Origin: Clostridia bacterium
GTDB lineage: Bacteria; Bacillota; Clostridia; Oscillospirales; CAG-272
Reading direction: 5' to 3'
DNA: 55,187 bases
NCBI GenBank assembly: GCA_017463765.1
Contig: JAFTON010000098.1
Span: 1 to 55,187, forward strand
Shown: positions 7,699 to 17,786 of the stretch, one piece after another
Layout: each line of letters begins with the position of its first letter
How positions within the stretch are numbered: position 1 is the first letter of the stretch
The notes under the pieces: model-generated
Told to the model about the DNA's origin: nothing
Seen by the model: only the letters and a program-made list of their open reading frames with translations
Database searches by the model: none
Position numbers and translations under genes: made by a program

Positions 7699-10600
7699 TT
7701 AAAACATGGAGAACTGATTTGTCTCGGAAAGATCGTCAAGCACGTGATTACGGCGAAGAAGCTCTATAACCGTTTTGGATATACCCGTATGCTGACGAAG
7801 CTCCTCAACCGAGAAGATGTTATGCTGATCTCTCGCCTCCAAAATTTTCTCGGCAGCAGTATCACCAAGTCCCGGAAGCGAGTTGAAGGGCATTCTGATA
7901 GCACCGTTTTCAGGAAGAAAGGCTGTACCGTCAGACCTCTTAAGATCAACGTTAAGGAATTTAACCCCTCTTGCAAGCGCCTCTCTCACAAGATAAAGTG
8001 TCTGGCAGGTCTGATGCTCCTTCGCAGTAGCATCGTTACCCTTTTTCTCAATCTCATCAATAACCCTGCTTACTTCATCATATCCCTTGCCCACGATCTC
8101 GGCATCAAAGCCACCGGGAGCTACGGTAAGAAAGGCTGCATAAAATTCCATAGGATAGTATATTTTATACCATGCAAGTCGGATAGCAGACATAACGTAT
8201 GCTGCAGCGTGTGCCTTCGGGAACATGTACTTGATCTTCTTACAGGACCAGATATACCAATCCGGCACGTCATGCGCAAGCATATCAGCCTCCCATTCGG
8301 GACGAAGTCCCTTACCCTTTCTTACCGACTCCATTATATCGAAGGAAAGCTTACTCTCCATTCCGTGAGCGATAAGATAAAGCATAATACTGTCACGCGT
8401 ACCTACAACCTCGGAAATGTCGCAGGTGCCGTTTTTAATCAGCTCCTGTGCGTTTCCAAGCCAAACGTCAGTACCGTGAGTAAGACCCGAAATCTGAACA
8501 AGGTCGGCAAAGTTCTTCGGCTTCGCCTCAAGAAGAACCTGCTGTAAAAATCTTGTACCAAACTCGGGAATACCGAAGGTAGCAAGCTGGCTGCCCCCGA
8601 TATCGGCAGGAGTGATACCTAACGGTTTTGTAGATATGAAAAGCTCGTAGACAGTCTTATCATTCATCTTTACGTCAAGTACGCTTGTGTTTGTATATTT
8701 CTCAAGCATCTTATACTTTGTGGGAATATCGTGTCCAAGCTCATCAAGCTTCAGTATGGTATCGTGAAGGTAGGAGAACTGGAAATGGGTCGTTACGGTA
8801 TCAGCCTTCGGATCGTCGGCAGGATGCTGCACGGGTGTAAAATCATAAATATCGTACTCGTTGGGAACAACGATAATACCACCGGGGTGCTGTCCTGTGG
8901 TTTTTTTGATGCCCATAATCCTGGTTGACATATATCCGATCTGTGCCTTTGGAATCTTGATACGCTTATCCTCAAGATATTTCGCAATATATCCCCAGGC
9001 AGTCTTGTCTGCAAGACCGGTAATGGTTCCCGCACGGAAAACGTGGCCGTGACCGAAGAGCTCCTCGGTATACTTATGTACCTTACCCTGCACGTCGCCC
9101 GAGAAGTTAAGGTCGATATCGGGAGATTTATCACCGTAGAAGCCGAGGAAGGTTTCAAAGGGAATATCATGGCCGTCCTGATAGAGCATCTCGCCACAGA
9201 CGGGGCATGCCTTATCGGGCAGATCAAATCCCGAGCCAACCGAGCCGTCGGTAAAGAACTCCGAATAGCGACATTTAGTGCATCTGTAATGCGGTGGAAG
9301 GGGGTTAACCTCGGAAATACCCGACATTGTTGCAACAAAGGATGAACCAACCGAACCACGCGAGCCAACCTGATAACCGAGGCTCTCGGAATATGCAACA
9401 AGCTTTACTGCAATCATATAAAGCACGGCAAAGCCGTTATTAATAATAGAGGTAAGCTCCTTCTCAAGTCGCTTCTCTACTATCTCGGGAAGGTCGTCGC
9501 CATACCAATCATGAGCTCGGTTCCAGCAGGAGTTAACAAGCTCCTCCTTTGCGCCCGGAAGATCGGGCTCATATCTTCCCTCGGGAATAGGACGGATCTT
9601 CTCGCACATATCAGCGATGGCATTAGGTGCGCTGATTACTACGTTATAAGCATCCTCCTCGCCGAGATAGGAGAATTCCTCCAGCATCTCTGAGGTGGTA
9701 CGAAGATAAATAGGCTCGTCCTTATCGGCATCCTTAAACTTCATACCTGCAAGAAGTATGCGACGGTAAATCTCATCCTCTTTATTCAGAAAGTGAGCGT
9801 CACAGGTTGCGCAGACGGGCTTGCCAAGCTTCTTGCCCAAGGCAAGGATATGTCGGTTGATTTCACGAAGCGCCTCATCATCAGCAACCTTACCCTCGTC
9901 AACAAGGAAACGATTGTTACAGAGAGGTTGAATTTCGAGATAATCGTAGAACTCGGCAATCTCCCCAATTTCCTCCTCCTTTTTACCGTCAAGAATAGCG
10001 TTATAAAGCTCACCGGAAACGCAGGCAGAGCCGATAATAAGTCCTTCCCTGTGCTGTTCAAGAACCGTCTTTGGAATTCTCGGCACCTTCTTTTGTCTTC
10101 CGAAGCCACCGTAATAATTAAGGTAGCTGTATGAAATGAGCTTATAAAGATTTTTAAGTCCCTCTGCGTTCTTAGCGAGAATAATCATATGATATGCGCT
10201 GAGCTTAACGGGATCAACCTTTTCACTCATAGCCGAAGCCACGCTATCGAAATCGCGTATTCCCTCTTTGGTGAGTCTGTTAAGCATTTCTATAAAGATC
10301 AGGGCAAGCACCTCGGCGTCATCCGAGGCTCTGTGATGATGAAATTCACCTATATTATAATGCTCAACTATAGTATCGAGCTTATGGTTTTTCAGCTCGG
10401 GGTTTACGTATCTTGAAAGACCGACGGTATCAAGATATGAATTGTCGAAGGGAATTTCCTGTCTTTCGGCAGCAACACGGATAAATCCGATATCAAAGTT
10501 AGCGTTATGCGCGATAAGAAGCCTGTCGCCTGTAAAAGCAAAGAACTGCTCCAGCGCCTCTCGCTCCTTTGGCGCACCCTTAACATCCTCATCGGTAATA

Positions 10601-12120
10601 GAGGTAAGCTTGGTTATTTCTTCGGGGATAGGGCACTCCGGGTCTACGAAAATGTTGAATTTATCGATCACCTTACCACCCTTGATCTTAACTGCACCTA
10701 TCTCAATGATCTTACAGGTACGGTTAGAAAGACCGGTGGTCTCAATATCAAAGCAAACCATTTCATCGTCAAACGCCGGATAGCTTCTTCCGAAAATACA
10801 CTTGGCAGTATCGTTTACAAAATACGCCTCGGTTCCGTAAAGAATCTTAAGATCCGACTTTGACTTTTCAAGAGCAAGCATGACCTCAGGGAAAGCCTGT
10901 ACGTTTCCGTGGTCGGTGACGGCAATCGCCTTATGTCCCCATCTGAGAGCAGTGCTGACAAGCTCCTGGGGAGTGATGATGGCGTCCATCTGAGACATAT
11001 TTGTATGCAGATGAAGCTCTACACGCTTTTCGGCTGCGTCATCGGTACGGAGAATAATTGAAATTTTCTTTATTGATATAGGCGCGAGGAAGGGCTCGTT
11101 ATCAAATTTATCGCTCTGAATACGACCGAGTACAGCAACGTGGGTGCCTGACTTAAGCGATTTCACCCAATCAAGCTCCTCATTCGGCAAGGTTTTCTTT
11201 ATATAAATAGCCGATGCACCGTCGGAAATACCGATAGTACAGTTAGTCTTATCCCCTGCACGGCTCTCCTTCATTCCAACATCGAATACCGTTCCGAGAA
11301 AAACAGCGCGTCCCTTCGACTTAGCTGCATCGGAAAGCGGCGTGGGTGATGCTACCGTAAAATCCTCGCCAAAGATCATATCGGAGGATGAAAAATCATA
11401 TGTAGTGGCACCCATTCTGTATACGGTATCACCGATTATCTCGGCAGTTCCGGTAGCAGAGGAAATACCCGAGCGAGCCTCGAAGTTATAGGTAGGATCC
11501 TGCGCTCGCATCTGCTCCTCATGCTCCCTTGCAAGCTTCGCACGCTCTGCCATAAAATGCTCACGGCTCTGTCTTTCTGCATCGGCAAGCATGATCTCAC
11601 GCTTCTTTTCCCATTCCCTACTGCGATCCTCTGCGCCTGCGCCACAAACGACCGAAACGGTACGGCTGACACCGTATCTGCTTAAAAGTATGTTCGAAAG
11701 AATTGCCTCGGTATCTGCGCATCTGACAAAATCAACCCCTGCAGCACAGAAAGGAATTGAGACGGTTACGGTTTCACCGTTATCAACGTAGGTTGCGCCA
11801 CTGAAAAAGCCGTTTGTAACTGCGCCACACAACGCTGCCTCAAGAACAATCTCATCAAAATAACGAATCTCAAAGCACTCGGGTGGGAAATGTGGCAAGA
11901 TTTTAAATGACTGGGCAGAATAAAGCTCCTTACATTCATCTTCTATTTCATAAATAAGCTCTGCATCCTCATGTGAATCAAAGCTAATATCTATCTCGAC
12001 ACGGATTGGATCCTTCGCATAGCGAAAGCGCGCCGAATGCCCCCGTTCAAGAAGTCTGCGCTTCTCCTCCGAGGGCTTATATTTTGCAAATATATCAAAA
12101 AACTTTTTTTCTTCCGACAT
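7699..12120 (-). CDS. polC: DNA polymerase III alpha subunit, PolC type
   Basis: The replicative DNA polymerase of low-GC Gram-positives, with built-in proofreading. The 1473-aa protein has an N-terminal domain and an OB fold (about residues 240-350). The PHP domain begins at ELHLHTNMS (about 367) and is split by the DEDD 3'-5' exonuclease containing FDIETTGL (about 453). A zinc-binding segment has CTKC and CPVC (about 950-975). The polymerase catalytic region includes SPDIDLNFSGD (about 995) and KAHAAAYV (about 1305). The length fits the family (about 1430-1470). An AAAGGA ribosome binding site precedes the ATG. It is the last gene of the long minus-strand operon; a hairpin lies between it and ispG. 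Confidence 0.97.
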   Translation of the reverse strand: MSEEKKFFDIFAKYKPSEEKRRLLERGHSARFRYAKDPIRVEIDISFDSHEDAELIYEIEDECKELYSAQSFKILPHFPPECFEIRYFDEIVLEAALCGAVTNGFFSGATYVDNGETVTVSIPFCAAGVDFVRCADTEAILSNILLSRYGVSRTVSVVCGAGAEDRSREWEKKREIMLADAERQSREHFMAERAKLAREHEEQMRAQDPTYNFEARSGISSATGTAEIIGDTVYRMGATTYDFSSSDMIFGEDFTVASPTPLSDAAKSKGRAVFLGTVFDVGMKESRAGDKTNCTIGISDGASAIYIKKTLPNEELDWVKSLKSGTHVAVLGRIQSDKFDNEPFLAPISIKKISIILRTDDAAEKRVELHLHTNMSQMDAIITPQELVSTALRWGHKAIAVTDHGNVQAFPEVMLALEKSKSDLKILYGTEAYFVNDTAKCIFGRSYPAFDDEMVCFDIETTGLSNRTCKIIEIGAVKIKGGKVIDKFNIFVDPECPIPEEITKLTSITDEDVKGAPKEREALEQFFAFTGDRLLIAHNANFDIGFIRVAAERQEIPFDNSYLDTVGLSRYVNPELKNHKLDTIVEHYNIGEFHHHRASDDAEVLALIFIEMLNRLTKEGIRDFDSVASAMSEKVDPVKLSAYHMIILAKNAEGLKNLYKLISYSYLNYYGGFGRQKKVPRIPKTVLEQHREGLIIGSACVSGELYNAILDGKKEEEIGEIAEFYDYLEIQPLCNNRFLVDEGKVADDEALREINRHILALGKKLGKPVCATCDAHFLNKEDEIYRRILLAGMKFKDADKDEPIYLRTTSEMLEEFSYLGEEDAYNVVISAPNAIADMCEKIRPIPEGRYEPDLPGAKEELVNSCWNRAHDWYGDDLPEIVEKRLEKELTSIINNGFAVLYMIAVKLVAYSESLGYQVGSRGSVGSSFVATMSGISEVNPLPPHYRCTKCRYSEFFTDGSVGSGFDLPDKACPVCGEMLYQDGHDIPFETFLGFYGDKSPDIDLNFSGDVQGKVHKYTEELFGHGHVFRAGTITGLADKTAWGYIAKYLEDKRIKIPKAQIGYMSTRIMGIKKTTGQHPGGIIVVPNEYDIYDFTPVQHPADDPKADTVTTHFQFSYLHDTILKLDELGHDIPTKYKMLEKYTNTSVLDVKMNDKTVYELFISTKPLGITPADIGGSQLATFGIPEFGTRFLQQVLLEAKPKNFADLVQISGLTHGTDVWLGNAQELIKNGTCDISEVVGTRDSIMLYLIAHGMESKLSFDIMESVRKGKGLRPEWEADMLAHDVPDWYIWSCKKIKYMFPKAHAAAYVMSAIRLAWYKIYYPMEFYAAFLTVAPGGFDAEIVGKGYDEVSRVIDEIEKKGNDATAKEHQTCQTLYLVREALARGVKFLNVDLKRSDGTAFLPENGAIRMPFNSLPGLGDTAAEKILEARDQHNIFSVEELRQHTGISKTVIELLRRNHVLDDLSETNQFSMF

Positions 12121-12150
12121 TTCAGATTCCTTTGTTTGTAATAATCAGAG

Positions 12151-12182
12151 TAAAAAGTCGGGTGAACCTTGCGTCTCCCGAC
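12151..12182 (-). terminator. Hairpin with U-tract between ispG and polC
   Basis: On the minus strand GTCGGG (12177-12182) pairs with CCCGAC (12157-12162), followed by a run of five T. It looks like a partial terminator that would lower polC transcription relative to the upstream genes. Confidence 0.6.
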
Positions 12183-12186
12183 AAAT

Positions 12187-13266
12187 TTACTGCATAGTCT
12201 TTATCTCATCTATAAGCTCATCAATAAGGCTGTCTTCTTTAATCCTTCTGATAACAACGCCCTTCTTGAACAGAAGTGCCTCACCGTCGCCACCGGCAAT
12301 ACCGATATCAGCCTCTCTTGCCTCACCGGGTCCATTGACGGCACAGCCCATAAGAGCTACCTTAATACTCTTTTTGTCAAGTCCTTCTGCCATGATCCTT
12401 TTTTCAAAATCCGAAAGCAAAGAGATCAGATCGATTTTTGTGCGTCCACACGTGGGACAGGAAACGATGTCCATCCCTCGCCTTTCAGACAGGGAAAGCG
12501 AATCAAGAATCGCTCTTGCAGCATATATCTCCTCCACCGGATCATCTGTGATTGACACGCGAAGAGTATCTCCGATTCCCTCTGCCAGAAGCGTACCGAT
12601 GCCAACACTGCTCTTTATCAGCGCACGGTTTCCTGCGCCTGCCTCGGTAACACCGAGATGCAACGGATAATCAGTACGGTCGGCAAGAATACGGTTTGCG
12701 CGTATCATAGTCTGAACGTCCGATGACTTAACGGAAATAGCGATATCCGAAAAATCAAGCTCGCGAAGAAGATCTGCATGGTAAAGTGCCGACTCTGCAA
12801 GTGCCTCTGCCGTAGGGGAGCCGTATTTCTTTAAAATATGAGCCTCAAGCGATCCGGAATTAACACCTATTCTTATCGGTATGGAATACTCACGGCAGGC
12901 AAGAACAACCTCGCGTATTTTATCCTTGCTACCAATATTACCCGGATTGATGCGTATTTTATCCACACCAGCTTTAGCTGCTGCTACGGCAATTTTATAA
13001 TCAAAATGAATATCTGCAACAAGAGGAACACCAACCTCACGACGCTTAAGCTCACGGAAGGTGTCGACAGATTCAAGGTCGGGCGCAGTGATACGAACTA
13101 TATCACAGCCCACCTCGCGAAGTCTTACCGTTTGATCATAGGTAGCCTCAATATCGTGGGTATCGGTATTTGTCATGGACTGAACAGAGATAGGGCTGTC
13201 GCCACCAATGCTGACCGAACCAGCCCTTATTACCCTGCTCTGCCTTCTGTAATCGTTGTAATTCAA
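12187..13266 (-). CDS. ispG: 4-hydroxy-3-methylbut-2-enyl diphosphate synthase IspG
   Basis: This Fe-S enzyme of the MEP pathway turns methylerythritol cyclodiphosphate into HMBPP. The 359-aa single-domain bacterial form shows the TIM-barrel start with SVQSMTNTDT (about residue 28) and LVADIHFDYKIA. The C-terminal 4Fe-4S ligands are in SCPTCGR (about 263-269) and MGCAVNGPGEA (about 304-314). It lies 13 bases after rseP and in the same operon as dxr, so two MEP steps are co-transcribed with the undecaprenyl and phospholipid genes. Confidence 0.96.
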   Translation of the reverse strand: MNYNDYRRQSRVIRAGSVSIGGDSPISVQSMTNTDTHDIEATYDQTVRLREVGCDIVRITAPDLESVDTFRELKRREVGVPLVADIHFDYKIAVAAAKAGVDKIRINPGNIGSKDKIREVVLACREYSIPIRIGVNSGSLEAHILKKYGSPTAEALAESALYHADLLRELDFSDIAISVKSSDVQTMIRANRILADRTDYPLHLGVTEAGAGNRALIKSSVGIGTLLAEGIGDTLRVSITDDPVEEIYAARAILDSLSLSERRGMDIVSCPTCGRTKIDLISLLSDFEKRIMAEGLDKKSIKVALMGCAVNGPGEAREADIGIAGGDGEALLFKKGVVIRRIKEDSLIDELIDEIKTMQ

Positions 13267-13279
13267 GGTATAATCTCCG

Positions 13280-14320
13280 TTAATTAAATAATCCGATAAC
13301 GTCCTTTATCATTATGATAGCCGAGAGTCCAAGCAGAATAGCAAGGCTTACGGCATTGATGGTTGCCTCCACATTCTGAGGCAGCTTTTTTCTTGCAACC
13401 ATCTCAACGAGAAGCAGCACTGTTCTGCCACCGTCAAGCGCAGGAATGGGAAGCAGGTTCATTACACCCAGGTTAATGCTGATAAGTGCAACGATACTGA
13501 GGAGAGGCCCGGGTCCCTGATTTGCAGCCTCGCCAATAACCTCACCGATTCCGACAGGACCTGAAACTGCAGCCACGGTGTATCTGCCTGTGATAAGATC
13601 AATTATTGACTCGCCACACATTCTTACGATAAGGGCAGATTTTGAAATTGAGTATCCCAGCACCTTACCAACCGTCTTATCCACAGCATAAACCTGGAAA
13701 TCCATCATACCGAACACCTGTCCCTGCTGAGAATCTGTGGGAAATACTACGTCGGGCAAAACCAATTCCTTACCGTCACGGATAACGGTTACGTCAACGG
13801 GCTCATGTCCTTTGCGCATAATCTCATAGGAAAGCTGATCAAGATACTTCACTCTCTTACCGTCTACCTTGATAATCTCGTCACCGAGCATAAGACCCGA
13901 ATCCTGAGTAGATACCTCGTAATCAAGCTCCGGGAAGCCTGCAACGGTGGTATTACCGATATCCGAAATAGATGCAAGAATAATAATAGCTATTACTCCG
14001 GCGATAATGTTTACTGAAGCGCCTGCAACGGTAACGATAAGCCGCTGCCAAGCAGGCTTTTTGTTAAATGCGTTCGGATCATCGCTCTCGCTATCCTCGC
14101 CTACCATAGCTACGTAGCCACCGAATGGAATGGCAGAAAGGCAATAGCGTATGCCTGTTTTCTTGGAGTCATACCAAACGAGCTTTGGGCCCATTCCGAT
14201 AGAAAACTCAGTAATGGTCACGTGAAATATTCTGGCAAAAATATAGTGACCGAACTCGTGAATGAAAATCAGAAAACTGAAAACTAATATTGCGATAATA
14301 ATTGTTTGTATAAGATTCAA
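13280..14320 (-). CDS. rseP: Site-2 zinc metalloprotease RseP/RasP
   Basis: An intramembrane protease that trims anti-sigma factors and leftover signal peptides. The 346-aa protein has the zinc motif HEFGHY in its first membrane helix (about residues 21-26). It has one PDZ domain (about 115-200) and the second active-site element NLLPIPALDGG (about 288-298) near the C-terminal membrane helices. The size matches Firmicutes RasP (a single PDZ). The order dxr-rseP-ispG-polC is a classical Firmicutes arrangement. Confidence 0.95.
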   Translation of the reverse strand: MNLIQTIIIAILVFSFLIFIHEFGHYIFARIFHVTITEFSIGMGPKLVWYDSKKTGIRYCLSAIPFGGYVAMVGEDSESDDPNAFNKKPAWQRLIVTVAGASVNIIAGVIAIIILASISDIGNTTVAGFPELDYEVSTQDSGLMLGDEIIKVDGKRVKYLDQLSYEIMRKGHEPVDVTVIRDGKELVLPDVVFPTDSQQGQVFGMMDFQVYAVDKTVGKVLGYSISKSALIVRMCGESIIDLITGRYTVAAVSGPVGIGEVIGEAANQGPGPLLSIVALISINLGVMNLLPIPALDGGRTVLLLVEMVARKKLPQNVEATINAVSLAILLGLSAIIMIKDVIGLFN

Positions 14321-14342
14321 TTACGTTTCTCCTAATTTAATT

Positions 14343-15491
14343 TTATTTTATATAGCTCAAGGCTATTTTTCTCGCCTCTTTATCTAAGGCAAGAATATCC
14401 TCAAGAGTGGTAGCAAATCTTGCGCCACCCATCATTTCATAGGTACCGATAACAACCTTTGGAATATCGGCAAATCTGATTTTTTCATTGAGGAAGGCGT
14501 CAACTGCCACCTCGTCTGCTGCATTCAGAACTGCAGGACAGGCACCACCTGCAAAGAAGGCACGCTTAGCCATATCAAGCAGTGGGAAAGCTGCCGTATC
14601 CGGCTTTGCAAAGGTCATTCTGCCAAGAGAAAAAAGATCAAGTGGCTCTGAGGCGCTCTCGCATCTGTCGGGATAGTCGACGGCGTACTGAACGCACATA
14701 CGCATATCGGGCAGAGAAAACTCTCCAATCATACTATTGTCAACATATTCCACGGCAGAATGAAGAATACTCTCGCGATGGATAATCACGTCAATCTTAT
14801 CCGGGCTGACCGAGAAGAGATGAGCTGCCTCAATAATCTCAAAGCCCTTATTCATAAGTGTGGCAGAATCCACGGTTATCTTCTTTCCCATTTTCCAGGT
14901 GGGGTGTGCAAGGGTCTCTCGAAGCGTGAGTCCCTCAAGCTCTGCCCTGCTCATACCGTAAAACGGGCCACCTGAGGCAGTGAGAATAAGCCGTTTGATC
15001 TCAGATGGTTTACCTGCTCTGAGCGACTGAAAAATAGCCGAATGCTCACTGTCAACGGGTATTATCTGCGCGCCAAGCTTTTCTGCAAGGCTCATAACCT
15101 GACGTCCTGCAACAACAAGCGACTCCTTGTTTGCAAGAGCAAGCCTTTTTCCCGACTCAATAGTAGCTATAGTAGGATAAAGTCCTGCACTGCCGAGAAT
15201 TGCGTTAACAACCGTTTCTGCCCTGCTCTCACGTATACCGTCGCAAATACCGTTAGTTGCTGCAAGCACCTTAACCTGGGTATCGCGAAGTCTGAACTTA
15301 AGCTCATTTGCTGCACGAATATCTGCCATAGCTACAGCCATAGGACGAAACTCTCTTGCAATACGCTCTGCAAGAGCCGAATTCCTGCCTGCGCTTATGA
15401 AATCTATTTTATATCCTCTGGCTCTGGCAACGTCAAGCGCCTGACTTCCGACCGAGCCTGTTGCACCGAGGACTGCGATAGTCTTACTCAT
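14343..15491 (-). CDS. dxr: 1-deoxy-D-xylulose 5-phosphate reductoisomerase
   Basis: It catalyses the NADPH-dependent second step of the MEP pathway. The 382-aa protein has the Rossmann motif GATGSVGSQALDV (about residues 8-20), the metal and substrate region PVDSEHSAIFQ (about 144-154), LTASGGPF (about 178) and MNKGFEIIEAAHLF (about 217). Length and motifs are standard. It is 67 bases from cdsA across a hairpin, and 22 bases from rseP. Confidence 0.96.
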   Translation of the reverse strand: MSKTIAVLGATGSVGSQALDVARARGYKIDFISAGRNSALAERIAREFRPMAVAMADIRAANELKFRLRDTQVKVLAATNGICDGIRESRAETVVNAILGSAGLYPTIATIESGKRLALANKESLVVAGRQVMSLAEKLGAQIIPVDSEHSAIFQSLRAGKPSEIKRLILTASGGPFYGMSRAELEGLTLRETLAHPTWKMGKKITVDSATLMNKGFEIIEAAHLFSVSPDKIDVIIHRESILHSAVEYVDNSMIGEFSLPDMRMCVQYAVDYPDRCESASEPLDLFSLGRMTFAKPDTAAFPLLDMAKRAFFAGGACPAVLNAADEVAVDAFLNEKIRFADIPKVVIGTYEMMGGARFATTLEDILALDKEARKIALSYIK

Positions 15492-15510
15492 ATAAATAAT
15501 ATCTCCGGGG

Positions 15511-15536
15511 ATAAAAGCCGCCCGTAAAAGGGCGGC
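15511..15536 (-). terminator. Hairpin between cdsA and dxr
   Basis: On the minus strand GCCGCCC and GGGCGGC form a perfect 7-bp GC stem with a 6-base loop followed by TTTTAT. It probably acts as an attenuator or RNA-processing element inside the operon. Confidence 0.6.
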
Positions 15537-15558
15537 ATTCTTAAGTTAGTAGCAAAAA

Positions 15559-16404
15559 TCATTTAGCTACGAACGGGGGTAATACAATTGAAAGTATCAA
15601 AAGAATTGTTGAAACGGCAAGAACCGAATCAAATCTGTCCATTATGCCACCGTGACCGGGAAAAATGCTGCCGTAATCCTTAATGCCGTACTCACGCTTG
15701 ATAAGCGATGCTACAAGATCACCAAGCTGGGACACAACCGAAAGGACTAAGCCAAAAATGAACAGATAAAGATAGTTGGGCTGTACCTGCTTAAAGAGAA
15801 GCTGGATAACGAGTCCGTATACCAGACAAAGCAGGGCTGAAAAAACAACGCCACCGATTGCACCCTCAACAGTCTTCTTAGGACTGACCTCGGGAATAAG
15901 CTTATGCTTACCCATAAGAGAACCGACCGCAAAAGCAGATACGTCACAAACCCAACAGATAACAAAGACGAGAACAACGCAGAAAACTCCCACTGTCTTG
16001 TCAATATATCTGAGAAGCGACATAGATGTAAAGGATACCACGACGTATAATGCAGAGGCAAAAACCTCAGCAATTGTGGAAAAAGGAATACTTCCCTTAG
16101 AGAAAATACTTACTCCCATAAGCCACATCAGATAGACGTAGACGATGGCTGCCAATATAAGAAGGAAGGTGATTACGCCTTCTGACTTAACAAAATATGC
16201 TGAAATCGGAAAAGCTATCGCAAGAATGTACGCCGGAACAGCCAACAACAGCTTTTTGTGAACACCGATTACCCTGAGTATCTCGAACACTGCAATAACG
16301 GCAAGAAGAGCTAACGCTATAGGAAAAACGATATACTCTGAACAAATCACCAACAGCAGCGCACACGCAACGATAGCTACTGAGGTTAAAACTCTACTTT
16401 TCAT
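15559..16404 (-). CDS. cdsA: Phosphatidate cytidylyltransferase CdsA
   Basis: It makes CDP-diacylglycerol for phospholipid synthesis at the membrane. The 281-aa protein has about seven to eight membrane segments. The C-terminal signature is complete: SPKKTVEGAIGG (about residues 175-186), SQLGDLVASLIKREYGIKD (about 228-246) and PGHGGIMDRFDS (about 250-261). It follows uppS by 12 bases. Confidence 0.94.
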   Translation of the reverse strand: MKSRVLTSVAIVACALLLVICSEYIVFPIALALLAVIAVFEILRVIGVHKKLLLAVPAYILAIAFPISAYFVKSEGVITFLLILAAIVYVYLMWLMGVSIFSKGSIPFSTIAEVFASALYVVVSFTSMSLLRYIDKTVGVFCVVLVFVICWVCDVSAFAVGSLMGKHKLIPEVSPKKTVEGAIGGVVFSALLCLVYGLVIQLLFKQVQPNYLYLFIFGLVLSVVSQLGDLVASLIKREYGIKDYGSIFPGHGGIMDRFDSVLAVSTILLILSIVLPPFVAK

Positions 16405-16416
16405 TTTATTTTAAAA

Positions 16417-17157
16417 CTATGCCTCACTTTCTGACCCGTCAACATCAAGACCACCGAATCTGCGATTTCTGGAATAAAACTCCTCCATACATTTTTCGAC
16501 GTCCTCCTTACCAAAATCGGGCCAAAGGGTATCAAGAATAATAATCTCCGAATAGGCACACTGCCAGAGGAGGAAATTGGAAATACGGAAATCGCCACCC
16601 GTTCTGATAATAATATCCGGGTCGGGAGATCCACCGGTATACATGTATATTGATAAAAGCTCCTCGCTGACTATGGTATTACCGTCGGCAATCGCACGGT
16701 TAACGGCATTCACGATCTCTGCGCGTCCACCGTAATTAAGTGCAATATTGCAAAAGTAGGACCCACTCTCCCTGAACTTTTCTGCCTCAATACATTTCTG
16801 CCTCAGCTCTTCGGAAAGAGCAGATTTATCTCCAATAAACCTGACGCACAGCTCCTCATCCTTCTTTAAGGCAGGAATAACAGCGTCATCAATATACTGA
16901 TAGATCAGATCCATCAGTGCCTCTACCTCATCCTTCGGCCTCTTCCAATTTTCAGTAGAAAAGGCATAAAGGGTCAGGTGATGCACACCGTATTCACGGA
17001 ACAGACGAGGCACGGCAGCAGCAGCCTTAGCCCCTGCGATATGCCCATCGGTGCGAGGGAGACCCCTTTTCGTAGCCCACCTGCCGTTGCCATCCATAAT
17101 TATGGCTACCGAATCAACTCTTTTTCCATTTCCGTGAGGATTATTATTAATACCCAA
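16417..17157 (-). CDS. uppS: Undecaprenyl diphosphate synthase (cis-prenyltransferase)
   Basis: It builds the C55 lipid carrier for cell wall polymers from isopentenyl diphosphate. The 246-aa protein contains the catalytic IIMDGNGRWATKRGLPR (Asp about residue 21), YAFSTENWKRP (about 73-83) and the C-terminal DPDIIIRTGGDFRISNFLLW (about 187-206). It stands between frr and cdsA, the usual Firmicutes order. Confidence 0.96.
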   Translation of the reverse strand: MGINNNPHGNGKRVDSVAIIMDGNGRWATKRGLPRTDGHIAGAKAAAAVPRLFREYGVHHLTLYAFSTENWKRPKDEVEALMDLIYQYIDDAVIPALKKDEELCVRFIGDKSALSEELRQKCIEAEKFRESGSYFCNIALNYGGRAEIVNAVNRAIADGNTIVSEELLSIYMYTGGSPDPDIIIRTGGDFRISNFLLWQCAYSEIIILDTLWPDFGKEDVEKCMEEFYSRNRRFGGLDVDGSESEA

Positions 17158-17180
17158 TGAGTAAACCTCTTTCGTGAGAC

Positions 17181-17735
17181 TTATATCTCCATTATTTCCT
17201 TAGTCTTTGCTGCTGTGATAGAATCGATCTCCTTGATATACTTATCGGTAAGATCCTGAACAAGCTTATCAGACTGCTTTGCCTCATCCTCTGTCATTAC
17301 AGAATTCTTCTTATCTGCCTTGATCTTATCGTTAGCATCACGGCGAATGTTACGGATAGCAACCTTAGCATCCTCGCCCATCTTGGAGATCTGCTTGGAA
17401 AGATCCTTTCTGCGCTCCTCGGTCATAGGGGGGAAGGAAAGACGAATGCAGGAGCCGTCGTTCTGAGGATTAATACCCAGGTCGGATGTGAGAATTGCCT
17501 TCTCAATTCCCTTCATAATAGACTTATCCCATGCAGTGATGGTAAGAGTACGCGCATCGGTAACCTTGACCTCTGCGATGGAAGAAATAAGCGTAGGAGA
17601 ACCGTAATAGTCAACGGTAATCTTCTTAAGAACGTCAGGATTTGCTCTACCTGCTCTGATTGTAGAAAGATTCTCCGAATAAGAGGAGATGGTCTTCTTC
17701 ATTTTTTCTTCGTAAATTTTAGTGTCAAGCTTCAT
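17181..17735 (-). CDS. frr: Ribosome recycling factor
   Basis: It splits post-termination ribosomes together with EF-G. The family blocks are TIRAGRANPDVL and PPMTEERRKDLSKQ, and the IRRDAND region follows. A GTG at 17747 would add four residues, giving MKLDMKLD. That GTG abuts the AAAGGTG ribosome binding site, so the ATG at 17735 is preferred; it gives 184 aa, matching the usual 185. It lies between pyrH and uppS. Confidence 0.96.
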   Translation of the reverse strand: MKLDTKIYEEKMKKTISSYSENLSTIRAGRANPDVLKKITVDYYGSPTLISSIAEVKVTDARTLTITAWDKSIMKGIEKAILTSDLGINPQNDGSCIRLSFPPMTEERRKDLSKQISKMGEDAKVAIRNIRRDANDKIKADKKNSVMTEDEAKQSDKLVQDLTDKYIKEIDSITAAKTKEIMEI

Positions 17736-17786
17736 ATCAAGTTTCACCTTTCAGTTAATTATATTTTATTAAAATTATCTACAAAA

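Noticed and set aside
7678-8547. A 289-aa plus-strand frame within polC
   Set aside because: It is a shadow of the conserved polC C-terminus, with no family pattern.
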